Source of the DNA: Astrothelium macrocarpum
Taxonomy: Eukaryota > Ascomycota > Dothideomycetes > Trypetheliales > Trypetheliaceae
Length of the DNA stretch: 64,000 nucleotides
Assembly (NCBI GenBank): GCA_021030915.1
Contig: JAGEMR010000013.1
Coordinates: 372,001 to 436,000 of the forward strand
Direction: 5' to 3'
Shown here: positions 23,563 through 34,992 of the stretch, piece by piece
Layout of the letters: the number at the start of each line of letters is the position of its first letter
Position numbering within the stretch: the first letter of the stretch is position 1
Translations under genes and position numbers: made by a program
The notes under the pieces: generated by a model
Database searches by the model: none
The model's input: only the letters and a program-made list of their open reading frames with translations
What the model was told of the DNA's origin: nothing

Positions 23563-25728
23563 TCACCGTGGTGTTCTATTGATAGGACCTCTTGCACTCG
23601 GTCCTTGAAAGCCCCTCTCTTTCTTCACCTTTGGTCCAACATTTTGCATCTCCAATCCTCCGCCTTTCTGCTCCTCTGTCAGCGGGGCTGTTCTCTTCCC
23701 TTTCCTTTCTCCAAATCTCTGATCTCCCTCCTCATACTGCCGCTTAAAATGCAGATAGGCAGGTGGTCGTTGCCTCAGCAGCACGACCAACATATTTTTC
23801 AAAAAGTTTCCTTGGTCGAATGGCCGATGTCGGTCTTTCTTTAGGAATTTGAGAGAATTTAAATATTCATGTGTGGTCAATCCCTGTGCCATAAGGAACA
23901 TGTGATAGCCGAAGAGCGCAGCAGGGTAGGGTGTGACAAGAATCGAGTATATGAACATTGCGAAAGGTACTCGCCAATGATTAATCGAGGCTGCAAAGGA
24001 AATCTGTTCTTGGTTCATGTAGACGAGAAGCTGTGCAAGTGTTGAGCCGAAAAGAAAGAGACCGACAAGTGTGCCTGCAGTGATGAAGCCGAAAAAGTAA
24101 CGGTAATTACGGCGACCAACACAGTTGTTGAGCCAAAGACAATGATGATCCTGAGTTTCGATGCAATTATCACAGATACGACAGTGGTGGCAACGCGGAG
24201 GTCGCCAAATATTACACGTCTTGCAATATTTCGTCGGGACCTCCATGGCTGCATCCTTTTGGTATGCGGATGAGACCAGAATCCATTCACTCGTGGGAGG
24301 ACCGATGGCAAGTGGATCCGAGTTTTCGGGTGTGGGAGGGAAGGGATGAAGATTACGGGGAAGAATCTGAATTGTCAGTATGGGAATAGGATGTCCAAAG
24401 TTTGCCAAGGACTTACCCCAGGATTAGTAACCGAGGCATGCAGGTACGATGATATACATATTAAAAAGATATAAGCAAAGACAATGGGAATGGCTGGTGA
24501 AATATTATGCCAAATCCAAGGTGCACTAAAGCTGTTAGTGACCTGGATTGTTTTACAAAGTTGTTTGCCGACAGAGTGATACTCACGAGTAACCGAAAAA
24601 TAAACCAACTGGGAGAATGGCCAAAATGGCCGTGATAATGTTGACAGGTCTGTCTCTACTATTTTGCATTCTTCCGCCCCAGCAGAAGATTGTATTGCCT
24701 GTAAAGTATTCCCAATTTTTGCCCAGATCCTTTTTTGTCTCTGGATGCTGTTGTTTCTGTGGCGTCATCTGAGGCGACGAACTGGTCGAATCAAGCTTTT
24801 CGTGGCCATGTGTTCTTCTGGCTCCTGAAGCACCATTCATATTTTGTAGAATGAAACTGGAGCTGAAAGATCGAGGTGACTTTTGAGCGGGAGGATATAA
24901 ATTTGCGTAGTCTCTGGAGCTGCTCTGGAAATTGAGCGGGTTTGGAGTCTTTTTGGTAGGGCTTTGCAGCGGCGCATCGCTCTCCCCTCTGCTTCTGACT
25001 GTGGTACCAGCCGTAGGTATACTAGGCACTGTCGACAAGTCAGGAGGTTCGGGGTCATTGAATTCGGTCCCTCTGGATGGCGGTTGTGGTTCCTCCTTTT
25101 CCAGTCGTGCACCATCAGTGGTGAAGGAAGCAAAGCTTTGCCGTTTGCTGGCATCTGGCCTCGTGTCGCGTTGTTCATCTTCTGAAAGAGCGCCCTCGCC
25201 AAGTAATGACGTTGGACGTTGACCTCTCTGTGCTTGAAGTCTCTGCGAACTCATGGGTCTGTAGAATGCATGTGAAGTAAGAGATGGCACATGAGTTCGA
25301 CTGGCGGAACTGATGGGTCTCGAAGCAGTGCCACTCGTGCTCAAGGGCCGCGAAGCACCTTGCGAGGGCTGCATGCCCCTTCTTGATGATGGCAGAGCCA
25401 TGTGTGACCTCCGCTGTGCTGAGGCTCCTGTTGTGATGGATGACGGACGTGAAGGTGGAAGGCCAGGTTCGCCAGCAGGACCAGTCAGGCCAGGAACGAC
25501 GCTGGTGTTCTCTCCAGCCGCAGAGGTACGCGGATTTTGGTCAGCATTATCTTCATCGATGGGTCCAATATCGGTCATCTGAGAAGAAATAACACTGGGC
25601 GCCACCCCCACGTCAGAGGCCGTATCAGAAGCAATATGCGGATTTGGAAATGAATTCGAAGGGTGCGTATGAGGACTGGATGAGAGAGGGGTTGCCATTG
25701 GGTCGGATGTGTGATGATGTACTTCCAA
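23563..25728 (-). CDS. ERF2: DHHC palmitoyltransferase Erf2
   Basis: Three exons (25728-24587, 24531-24417, 24366-23563) encode 686 aa; introns of 55 and 50 nt join in phase. The first 340 residues are Ser/Pro-rich and disordered, longer than in yeast Erf2. Two membrane segments come next, followed by TNPG and the cysteine-rich domain with CKTCNIWRPPRCHHCRICDN, then DHHC at about residues 492-495 and LNNCVGRRNYRYFFGF. Two more membrane segments and a basic tail end the protein. The DHHC cysteine is the palmitoyl-accepting residue. Erf2 with its partner Erf4 palmitoylates Ras at the ER in yeast. The partner gene is not in this window. The orthology rests on the shape of the DHHC domain and overall topology. 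Confidence 0.9.
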
Positions 25729-26166
25729 GGTTGTACCGTGACGGACGCATGGCCTGAAACGACTGGCCCTGGAGTGCAGGTTTCTTGGCTTAGACGAAAA
25801 AAGTATATGCAGGTTCTAGAATTGGAGTCAGAAATTTTTGAGCGTTCTAGTCGCATATGAGCAAGACGCAAGCGAGCACATGACAAGGGCGATGCAGTTA
25901 TGGTACAGATCTCGCAATAGGAGAGCGACACACGAAGACAATAATTGTCATAAGGGGGCAGCTGCGGCAAGGTACCAAAGAGATGATGTGGTCGGGGATC
26001 CGACTGTTTCCCTGATGCATGCCCGCACCATTCCCTTCATGGCCGGCACAGTGCTGATCTCATCGTTGCGGGCCGGAAACCACTGAACCTCAGTACCTTA
26101 CCTTTCGACCTCCGTATCTGCTTCGTCATTTGCCGCTGTTGCTCATCGTTTCCCACCGCCACAACC
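25729..26166. promoter_or_regulatory. Divergent promoter region, ERF2 and mitochondrial protein gene
   Basis: The 438 bp between the ATGs of the minus-strand ERF2 gene and the plus-strand small mitochondrial protein gene must hold both promoters. No TATA box or known operator stands out; the part nearest 26167 is pyrimidine-rich. Confidence 0.5.
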
Positions 26167-26701
26167 ATGTCCTCCATCATCGGCCGAGCCGCTTTCAGAG
26201 CGACTCGCTCTCTTCGTGCGGCTGGCCCAACCGCTGGTGTCGGTGCAGCTGCTGGTGCAAAAGAAGGTGCTACTACATTGTCCAAAGGCGCGAGGCGGGA
26301 TCCTGAGCTTTATGTACGCTTTTTAAATTATGAGACCAATGCACAATGACTAACTCTCATCTCTTATAGACTCTTGGTTTTATCATGACCTGTGCCTTTG
26401 TGGGCGTTGGCTACTACTTTTCTACAAAACCCACCTCCACAATTTCTGAAAATAAAGTCGCCAAGGTCCCCGGGAGCGAGCCATGGAACACCGGCGGGGA
26501 GGGCAAATACCAATATCACCCAGGCGGAGACTCAAGTGCAGGAAAGAAAGAAGCACCAAGTGCCCTTAATGTTGTGATTGTTCCGAATGTCACGCTACCA
26601 AAAGTAAACACTATTCTTTTCCATACACGACCTTGACTGGACTGATTGAGATTTAGTATCTACACGACAAATACAACAAGTACGGCAAGGACGATTACTG
26701 A
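26167..26701 (+). CDS. Small mitochondrial single-pass membrane protein (NDUFA4/B12D-like)
   Basis: Three exons (26167-26313, 26370-26603, 26657-26701) encode 141 aa; introns of 56 and 53 nt join in phase. The N-terminus is rich in Arg, Ala and Ser without acids, as in a mitochondrial presequence. KGARRDPELY then leads into a single membrane helix (GFIMTCAFVGVGYYF), and a hydrophilic tail contains KYQYHPGGD, VVIVPNVTLPK and the terminal DKYNKYGKDDY. PELY followed by one helix resembles the NDUFA4/MLRQ/B12D family attached to respiratory complexes of the inner membrane. The homology is remembered at family level only, and the exact complex is uncertain. The gene converges with LIP2, another mitochondrial gene. 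Confidence 0.75.
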
Positions 26702-26861
26702 TGGCATGTGCGTTATGCGTTGCAAGAGAGGAGTCACAATTAGAAGAATGCCTGGATCCGAGCAGGTCCGCATCTCGGATATCAAGCTTGGATGATTTCA
26801 TGGCGCAACCAAGACCAACTGTTTTGTAAATATACAACTAGCGATTTGAGCCCGAAGCTTC

Positions 26862-27566
26862 TCATTGAGGGCCTGTTTCAGTCGTCAAGATCGTGGTGTT
26901 ACATCCTAATCTCGCTGCCAATTCCTCCACGAAAGCTCGACCAACTTCATCGACCAGCTTCCCCTCCACTCCCTCGGCCACGAAGCTGGTAGTCTTTTTT
27001 CCCTCTAATCCACATGCCACAATACGATCGAACCATCGTAAATCCGTATGCACATTCAAGCCTATACCGTGACTCGTGACGTTTCTCCTAAGATGTACAC
27101 CTAGTGCCGCAATTTTCTTCTCTGGCGTAGTCCAGACTCCCGGATTCTCAGTTGTCATGCCCTTGATCCCATATCTTGCGCAAGTGGCAATGATGCTGCG
27201 CTCTAGTAGACAAATATAATCTCTAGGAGATATCTCGTGGCGTTTCAGATCGATGATGGGATACGCAATGAGTTGGCCAGGTCCGTGGAAAGTAGTCTGC
27301 CCTCCACGCAAAGCTTCGACAAAATCTGCCCTTCCTCCATCACGTAGAAGATTTTGCTGTTCCTTGGATACAGAGCCGACCTCGCGACGACCGCACGTGT
27401 ATACAGGATGAAATTGCGCAGTCACGACAGTGGGCTCAGGAGGGTCAGCGCATCGTGCATTGGGATTGCCCTTGAAGGCAAGTAGGCGAGACACCAAGGT
27501 ATCTTGAATAGATGCAATGTGCTGATATTTCGAAATTCCTGGAACTCTGAGGTGCACGAGGTTCAT
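26862..27566 (-). CDS. LIP2: Mitochondrial lipoyl(octanoyl) transferase LIP2/LipB
   Basis: An intronless frame of 234 aa. It transfers the octanoyl group from acyl carrier protein to lipoyl-domain proteins, the first step of lipoate synthesis in mitochondria. The family signature GGQTTFHGPGQLIAYPI lies at residues 88-104. The conserved catalytic Lys is K151 in KKIAALG, and the conserved Cys is C185 in VACGLEG; SHGIGLNV at 165-172 is also typical. The N-terminus lacks a strong presequence, but MNLVHLRVPG is close to the beginning of the conserved fold, so an upstream extension is not required. It is close to the usual fungal length. Confidence 0.92.
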   Translation of the reverse strand: MNLVHLRVPGISKYQHIASIQDTLVSRLLAFKGNPNARCADPPEPTVVTAQFHPVYTCGRREVGSVSKEQQNLLRDGGRADFVEALRGGQTTFHGPGQLIAYPIIDLKRHEISPRDYICLLERSIIATCARYGIKGMTTENPGVWTTPEKKIAALGVHLRRNVTSHGIGLNVHTDLRWFDRIVACGLEGKKTTSFVAEGVEGKLVDEVGRAFVEELAARLGCNTTILTTETGPQ

Positions 27567-28481
27567 AGATAGGTCAAGCCAAGTACGTAGTTGATGAGAT
27601 GGGGTTGAGCCTTATCAGGCGTGCGCCCAGCCAACCCATGACGCGACTGGCCAGCCCTGCCAGAAATGTCAGCGCGAGGCCATAAGGCATTCATGCAAGA
27701 ACCAGGTAGTCAGATAATAGTGGCCGTCAATTAGTCCGAATTTCGATCTGCTTACTTCATATATCTGACAACCGACTGACTTCATGTTTACTTTGAACGG
27801 CACGCGACCAATTAGAGCCGTTTGCTTGATTGTTTGGAAGTCCCCTTTCTGCAAAAACGTTACAAATGCATTGCATATTTCAATCAACAGGCAATCGAAT
27901 ACCGGTGAGTTTTCAAGATATTCGCGTGTGTTTTTCCATAACTAGATTCTGACTTTCCTCATTAGGTCATTATCTGTGGAGAGACGGATGTTAGTTTCAT
28001 TTCGGTCTCTGGCAAATCCTTGTTCGATGCATGTTCCTCTGTGTCTGGAGACGCCGATAGCCTTGCAGGGCATGGAAAAGAAACTAGCCTAAATCCTCCC
28101 CCAAGGTCCAATGGGACTCTCCGCACATATCACCACAACAACAGGAGGACACCCCTCAGAAGAAGTACGACCTACCCTATGAGGACTGTGCCTCAATGGC
28201 ACGAAATTGGAGAACCGGCATTCACCGGATCCCTGCAATCAATCCAAGATAAGGCTTCTGGCCGTTCTTGCACACAATGCATGCAGCATGAACTCATCAA
28301 TGCGGATATCTGCCGAGCATATCAGCATGTCGGTTACGAAAGCAGGATCTCAGAACCGCGGCTACCACATCTCTGGGGGCCCATTCACTTATATATCTTC
28401 CACGTCCGCCAACCCCACTTTGGTCAAAGGTCTCGTTGCACCACAGCATAGGCCATTCTGGGTATCAAGCCTCTCGCCAAG
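27567..28481. other. Divergent intergenic region LIP2 / OPT
   Basis: This 915-bp gap between divergent starts includes open frames at 28020-28451 that have no recognised domain and probably belong to the OPT leader. An ATG-free core promoter could not be fixed. No RNA gene was seen. Confidence 0.5.
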
Positions 28482-31169
28482 ATGCCCAGTATTCGACGTC
28501 CATGGCCGACGTCGCGCCGCGACACAGACAAAGTGCAGGCAAACAGCTCCTCTGCTGCAGAAACCATTGAGATGACAGGCGATGTCAAACACGAGGCGAC
28601 TGCAACTACCAATGCAGTTGAAGCAGACAAGGACCTCAAGGCCTTCAAGAAGCTCCACCAATGGGATTTCAATCTGGATAGCTCGAAGCGTGAAGCCATT
28701 GAGAATGCAGTCAAGTCACATGACGTCGAAGCCGAAATTCAAATTGATCAGGAACTCGAGGAAAATTCACCTTATCCTGAAGTCGCATCTGCCGTTCGCA
28801 ATGTGGATGAGGATGTTCCGGCGAATACCATCCGAGCCTGGGTCATTGGCCTGCTGTTTACAATGATTGGAAGTGCATTGAACATGCTGTTCTCCCTGAG
28901 AAACCCCCAAATTACGATCACCTCTATGTGAGTATACTGTTGCATTCTATTGCTTCTTCTTGAATTAATGATATATCAGAGTCGCGCAATTGGTCTCATA
29001 TCCCGTCGGCGTTGCTTGGGCGAAAGTGATGCCAACCAGGCAATTCAAGACCTTTGGAATCACGTGGTCGCTGAACCCGGGGCCTTTCAACATGAAAGAG
29101 CACACGCTAATCACAATCATGGCGAATGTGACATTTGGCACAGGTCCAGCTTACAGCACCGATACTATACAGGCGCTCATGGGGTTCTACAAGATCGACT
29201 TCGGCTGGGGATTTAACTTGCTCTATACCCTGTCTACTCAGGTCTGTACATCTCTTCGAAAGCGTTATCAAGCTTTCTTTTCTCCAGCAAATACTGATTT
29301 GAAATCCAGATGATTGGATTTGGTCTCGCCGGGATATTCCGCCGCTTCCTCGTCTATCCTGCTGCAATGATCTGGCCCTTTGTTCTCCCAAATTGTGTTC
29401 TCTTCTACACATTGCACGGAAAAAGGACAGATATCGCAGAGACAGGAGTTTGGAACATCTCCCGTTACCGATGGTTCCTTTATGTCTTGACCGGAGCCTT
29501 CGTTTGGTACTGGTTTCCAGGCTTCATCTGGCAGGGCTTGAGCGTTTTTGCATTTGTCACTTGGATAAGGCCAAATAGTCCAGTCATCAACCAAATTTTT
29601 GGAGGCACAACTGGGCTCTCTTTGATTCCTATCACGTTTGACTGGACCTACATAAGTGCTTATATCTATAGCCCTCTCATTCCACCTTGGCATGCCATTG
29701 CAAACACGCTCATTGGCACAGTTGTTTTTATAGTTATTTCCGCCCTTGGTATACACTACACCGGTGCCTTCTACTCTGCCTACCTTCCCATGAGTGATTC
29801 GAACAGTTACGACAATACTGGAGCTACTTATGATGTGCATAGGATCTTGACCCCTGATTACAAATTGGATCTTGCAAAGTACCAAAGCTACTCGCCATTG
29901 TTCCTGTCGACGACGTTTGCACTTTGCTATGGTATTAGCTTTGCAACAATTGTTGCTTTGCTCATCCACACTTTCCTGTTTCACCGTTATGAGATTTGGT
30001 ATCGTGCCAAAGCTGCCCGTAATCAAGAGGATGACATCCATATGAAGCTTATGAAGAAATACAAAGAAGCTCCAGATTGGTGGTTTTACGTGTGGTTTCT
30101 CGCCATGTTTGCATTGGGCATGGGCGTTACTCAAGGCTACGAAACCGCACTAACGTGGTGGGCATTTATCATTGCGTTAATCATTTCTGCTGCTTGGTTC
30201 ATTCCCATTGGCATGGTACAAGCCATCACAAACATTCAGATCGGCTTGAACGTTTTTACAGAGTTCGTCATTGGTTACATGCTTCCGGGCCGTCCAATTG
30301 CTATGATGTGCTTCAAGACTTTTGGATATATTACGATGTACCAAGGCCTAGCGTACAGTCAAGATCTTAAACTGGGTCATTACATGAAGGTTCCACCACG
30401 GACGTTATTCTGGGCGCAGGCAATTGCATCAATCTGGGGCTCAATTGTACAGATCTCCACCCTTCAATGGGCTTTTGGTTCGATCAAGGACATTTGTGCT
30501 CAGGACCAATCTGGCCGCTTCAGTTGCCCTAATGGTCGCGTGTTTTTTAACGCCAGTATCATTTGGGGTTTAATTGGTCCTCAACGTATCTTTTCCCCCG
30601 GATCCATCTATGCTAACCTGCAGTGGTGAGTGCTCCAAATAGCTTGGCCTCAGTTGTCAAGTTGCTAATTTGTCTCATAATTAGGTACTGGCTTATTGGC
30701 GCAGTGCTTCCAGTCGTTTTCTACCTCCTTGCCAAGAAGTTCCCCGGGTCTCCCGCTCGCTACCTCTCCGCTCCGGTCATGCTGGGTTCCTTAAATAATA
30801 TCCCACCAGCTACGCCGCTTATCTATCTCTCCTGGGGTATCGTTGGGTTCATTTTCAACAAGGTGCTTAGAACCCGCAGACTTGGATGGTGGCTCAAGTA
30901 CAACTACATTACAAGTGCAGCGCTTGACTCAGGGTTGGCTCTCAGCACGATCATCATTTTCTTTGCGCTTCTATTGCCTCAAGTTAATCCTCCGAGCTGG
31001 TGGGGAAACAATGTTGTTTCAACAACCATGGTGAGTCATCTGAGTAAACCAGCTGTCGCAATTTTCTTGGAGAATGATGCTAACCCGACTCGACAAACAG
31101 GATAACCAGGACACTGCGGTTCAAAAGACTGTTGCGCCTGGTGAGATTTTTGGCCCTGCACACTGGTAA
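28482..31169 (+). CDS. OPT-family oligopeptide/glutathione transporter
   Basis: Five exons (28482-28927, 28980-29241, 29310-30625, 30685-31030, 31101-31169) encode 812 aa; four introns of 52-70 nt join in phase. The N-terminus of about 120 residues is hydrophilic with acidic stretches. Many membrane segments follow. The OPT signature NPGPFNMKEH is at about residues 181-190, and the later blocks AITNIQIGLNVFTEFVIGYM and GHYMKVPPR are those of the ISP4/HGT1 branch. The 22-residue last exon ends EIFGPAHW, matching the conserved C-terminus of this family. OPT carriers import tetra- to pentapeptides or glutathione with protons at the plasma membrane. The exact substrate is inferred only. The gene is convergent with a glutathione S-transferase gene. 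Confidence 0.92.
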
Positions 31170-31483
31170 AGTGGAAAAGTTATGATTGGTAATGAGAGGG
31201 TCTTCGTCTTCTATATAACGGCCGTCTGTCATTTTACGAAGCAATAGACAGCATCTATTAATAGCACTTATCCATTTCTTCTAACATTAAGCATATCTCT
31301 ATCAGTTGTACCAAATTTTTGGGACAAAGCGTATTGCGCACATCCCTAGTTCCGTACATGACACGGCTCGCTGCCATCCCGACACGCTGGGAATTGGTGA
31401 TCAATCTAGGAAGTATTGTCCACTATCAATGAAGGACTGTTTCAAGCATGTCTATCTACGCAGTAGCTAACCCATCTTGCCGG
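31170..31483. other. Convergent intergenic region OPT / GST
   Basis: A gap of 314 bp between the 3' ends of the OPT and GST genes. It is AT-rich and holds no gene that I can see. Confidence 0.5.
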
Positions 31484-32173
31484 TTAGTGACCCTTGAAAG
31501 CACGCTCCATCACAGTCTTCACTATATCTCGCGAAGTCAAGCGATCCATCCAGTCCTTCACATGCGTAAACTTATCTTGGTCGAACTCATCTTTCCCAAG
31601 TAGCGCACTGATAGCTTGTTGCCACGGGACGAAGGAAAGATCAGCATAGGACAACTTGTTAGCTACAAGCCATGGTCCGTCGCCGTTCCCACTGCTACCA
31701 TATTTCTGTTTCTGCTCAGCCAGATGTTCATCCAACACACCGCACAGCCGATGAATCTCGCCAATGTATCGCTCAAGCGCGCTGGGCACCTTTTCTGGAT
31801 GGTACTTTTTGAACCAAGCCGCCTGGCCGAAATACGGACCCTGTCCTGTCGTCTGAAGAAAAAGCCATTGTTTCGCAAGATACGATTCGTTTGTCCCTGG
31901 TGCAAAACTCAATTTATGGTCTGTGTCGTACCGCTCGATCAGATACTCGACGATAGCGCCAGACTCCCACAGAGTGAGGCCTGTGTTGGGGTCTTGGATG
32001 GAGGGGAGACGACCATTGGGGTTGATGGCGAGATATTCAGGCTTCTTCACGTCGGAAATGGGATAGGCGACGATCTCGTGCGGAAGTCCGAGTTCTTGTG
32101 CAATGATGGCAACCTTGGGTGGGTTTGGACCGCCTTGGCCCCAAATTTTGATTGGTTTGATCTGTGTTGACAT
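31484..32173 (-). CDS. Glutathione S-transferase (Ure2p/Gtt-like)
   Basis: An intronless frame of 229 aa. Residues 5-85 form the thioredoxin-like glutathione-binding domain, with PKVAIIAQELGLPHE, the cis-Pro block GRLPSIQDP and WESGAIVEYLIERY, where the Glu-Ser pair contacts glutathione. The helical C-terminal domain at 95-225 contains WLFLQTTGQGPYFGQ and LSYADLSFVPW, typical of the fungal Ure2-like/GTT class. These enzymes conjugate or reduce electrophiles and peroxides in the cytosol. The stop falls after AFKGH. The gene lies back-to-back with a Zn2Cys6 regulator (627 bp apart) and faces the OPT gene, a setting that suggests joint control, though this is inference. Confidence 0.92.
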   Translation of the reverse strand: MSTQIKPIKIWGQGGPNPPKVAIIAQELGLPHEIVAYPISDVKKPEYLAINPNGRLPSIQDPNTGLTLWESGAIVEYLIERYDTDHKLSFAPGTNESYLAKQWLFLQTTGQGPYFGQAAWFKKYHPEKVPSALERYIGEIHRLCGVLDEHLAEQKQKYGSSGNGDGPWLVANKLSYADLSFVPWQQAISALLGKDEFDQDKFTHVKDWMDRLTSRDIVKTVMERAFKGH

Positions 32174-32800
32174 GCTTTTTACTTGTGCGCTCCGAGTGAG
32201 TGTGGGGCGTGGGAAAATTCAATGAACTTGTACAGAATGCTCGATGATGATGCTAAAAGAGATGGGAACTTAGGTGAGGAGACTGACAACTAACAAGGCG
32301 AATGAATTGATTCCGTTGGTCTTTAAATATCTCTGCAATATTGTATATCATCCTTCTAATTATGACTTGGCTTGGCATTTACGAAACAAATCGTCGCCGA
32401 AGGTTTACGGCAAAGGAATTGGCCATTTGCGATCAGTAATCATGCATAGCAAATCCATTCTCGTACGGTTTCGCCTACAAGAGATTAGTCGCTCCCGTTG
32501 TTTATGCGAAGTAGGTTCAGATCATAGATCGAAACATTCTCTCGCAGGGTTTCTCCCAAAAAGGCTAGGCTTGTTGACTGCCGAATGCCGCTGACAAACC
32601 TCGGACTTCAGACGGCGCCGTGATCTCTGCATGCTCTCCGAATCATTTCGCGACTAAGGCTGTATTGGGAAAATTCCCTCTAAGATATTGAAGTTTGATA
32701 CTGTGCCTCAAGTGCCAGCATGCATGATTCGGACCAAAGCCGGATGATATCACTTCACATTCCCTGAAAATCTTATCCTAAACAAACCACGGCAAAAGTT
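32174..32800. promoter_or_regulatory. Divergent promoter region GST / Zn2Cys6 regulator
   Basis: The 627 bp between the two divergent ATGs contains the promoters of both genes. I looked for CGG triplet pairs typical of Zn2Cys6 binding and did not find a convincing pair, so no operator is called. Confidence 0.5.
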
Positions 32801-34368
32801 ATGCCGTTCCCGAGCGCAGCATGCCAGACATGTAAAATTCGGCGGATCAAGGTAAGTAACTCAATCGCCGAACTCAATCGCCGTTTACTTTGGAATAGCC
32901 CATAGCTGAACCGGTAACTTAGTGTGACGAGACCAAACCAACGTGCCTTCGATGCCAAAAGTCGCGGCGCATCTGCCTCGAGGCGAGCGCCGTCGGAGAT
33001 GCTAACTTCTCTATTCACATCGAGAATTCATATGCCAGCGGGAAGACTAAGCGGCCAAGAGGGCCTCGCTCAAATCTGGCCGTGCTGCGTCTTGATTTTG
33101 ATCTGCAAACACGAGCTCTTGGATACTATCTCAATTATCATTTACAAACATTATCAAACGTGCCGAACCTTGCAAATGGCCTCCCCGAGTGCGTATCTCA
33201 GTGGAAACTTTCTGGGCACACCTGTCCTATGGTTGATCTTGCCATATCTGCTATGGCTCTTGCAATCTTTGGACGGGTCCAAAACAATCCACCAGCGATC
33301 CAAGAAGCTTCATCAAGATATTGTAACCTTTTGAGGGTTGCCCAGGAGCAAATCATCCGACTCGGAGCTCACACACCAGATGAAAAAGAAATTGACGCCT
33401 GCTTGCTGACTGTCTTTTTGATGGGTCGTTATGAGGGCGCAGTTCAGCATCCTGGTGATCTCAAGTCGAAGGAATCATTTGCGACGCTGAAGAGCTGGTC
33501 TCATCATGATGGTGCCATAGCCATCCTGAAGATTTGGCACGATTACGTGAGCAGCAATAACCCTGCATCATTCATCGTCAAGCATACTAGAAGAGGATTG
33601 ATCAAATCCTCTATTCTCCGAAGTCTTCGATTGCCGGCATGGATGCGCGATGGTGCTCGTTTCAACGAGCGAGATCTAGAGCTTGATTACGACCGCATTG
33701 TCGTCCGTGTAGTCGATCTACATCATGCGTCGATGAATCTTCATGCGAAAGATGATGTGCAGATCGCAAACATGGAAGCGCTGAATAATGAGGCACTGGA
33801 TATTGACCAGGCCCTACAAAGCTGGTCAACTCACATTCCCAGGATATGCTCTCCCAAGCTACATATTACTGAATCTAGTGCCTGGCCTAAGATCCATTTT
33901 TACTCTCCAATGGTCTACAGTTATCCAAGGTCTCAATTTGCTGGCGCCTGGGCACAACGGTTTTCTACGGATATGCTTATTAATAGCTCACGGCTAAGGA
34001 TCCTGAATGTCGTTTGCCAGAATCCTTTAATCGAATCAAGTTACAAACCACAGCGGTTAGACTGCTTCGCTCAAATAAGTCTAACAGCGAGAAATCTGGC
34101 GGCAACAGTGCCCTTTTGCCTTGAAAGGTTCAAGGTGGACAGCACTGGCCAATCCGACCGCCAAGTTTCAATCACTCTCAATAAAGATGAGAAGGTCCGG
34201 CCGAGTTTAGCCAGCTTGGCGATATGGCCACTCACCGTTGCTGCAAGCCTGGACGGGATGGAACCCAGTCAACAACAATGGTTCAAATCCGAGCTTAGCA
34301 GGATTGGAAGAATAGTAGGCGACGGTATTCTTGAAAGTGCTGAGACCAATCAATGGATCACTCTTTGA
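32801..34368 (+). CDS. Zn(II)2Cys6 fungal transcription factor
   Basis: Two exons (32801-32851 and 32923-34368) encode 498 aa. The 71-nt intron splits the zinc cluster, a common position. The binuclear cluster has Cys at residues 8, 11, 18, 25, 28 and 35 with spacing C-x2-C-x6-C-x6-C-x2-C-x6-C, and a basic segment KTKRPRG follows. The long remainder is the helical fungal-specific regulatory region of the C6 family, without a clear coiled coil. Such proteins bind CGG-containing sites as local or pathway regulators in the nucleus. The long exon is open from the splice site, which supports the model. It sits between GST and a short-chain dehydrogenase, so these are candidate targets. Confidence 0.9.
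32858..32883 (+). repeat. Perfect 13-bp tandem duplication inside an intron
   Basis: The unit AACTCAATCGCCG occurs twice in direct succession inside the single intron of the Zn2Cys6 gene, starting six bases after the donor. It lengthens the intron to 71 nt. Confidence 0.85.
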
Positions 34369-34558
34369 GCAAAGGTCACGGCGTTATCATTCGGATGACG
34401 TATCCAGCAGCTTATGAAATCTCGCGAGGCTTTTAAACAGACCTGAAAATAGCAACCAGGGAAAATTGCGTAGCCGGTCGAATTAATCGACAACGACATC
34501 CCAATCCATGGATTAGTCGGCATCCTGCACCTGCAGCCTCTTCGTCGTGATTGGACTG
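34369..34558. other. Short intergenic stretch after the Zn2Cys6 gene
   Basis: About 190 bp with no visible gene, leading into the fragment on the minus strand. Confidence 0.4.
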
Positions 34559-34903
34559 TTAGCGTTTCTCTCGGCGCGAGATATTAAAAAGTGGATCGGC
34601 ACGGTCGGTGATTTGCATCCCGATAGTTTCGCAGAGTTTCTCCAGAAATGGACTAGCTCCTTCTCTTTTTGAACCACCAAAATGACTTGACGATGCGAAA
34701 ACCACCTGTCTGCTCATCATTCCAACGTAGCGTTCAGCCGGCGAAAGGCTTAAAGCCGAAAATTTCGTATATACGAGTGGCACAGCCTTGACGTAAAGAC
34801 AAATTCCAGCCTTCCTCCAAGAGAACTGATGTGACTCTAATAAGTTCACCCGCTCCTCGCCAAAGGCGGATCTCAGGCTGTCTATAAATGCGAGAAACTC
34901 GTC
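34559..34903 (-). pseudogene. Possible 3' exon remnant of an unrecognised gene
   Basis: An open frame of 114 codons begins right after a plausible ATAG acceptor at 34904 and ends with a stop at 34559-34561. It reads DEFLAFIDSLRSAFGEE at the start and later SPAERYVGMMSRQVVF, which looks like real protein rather than chance sequence. No believable ATG or upstream exon was found, and the SDR gene on the other strand begins 89 bp away, so a full gene cannot fit without overlap. I do not recognise the family. It may be the truncated end of a lost gene. Confidence 0.3.
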
Positions 34904-34992
34904 CTATGAACATGTGGATCGCAAACCCTCTAAACATTCTCAGAAAGACTACTGAAGGTTTCATGACCGCGATTTTCTAGAATATTGACAAA

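Noticed and set aside
28020..28451. Frames upstream of the OPT gene
   Set aside because: No ATG start or domain and no splice structure; more likely leader or promoter sequence.
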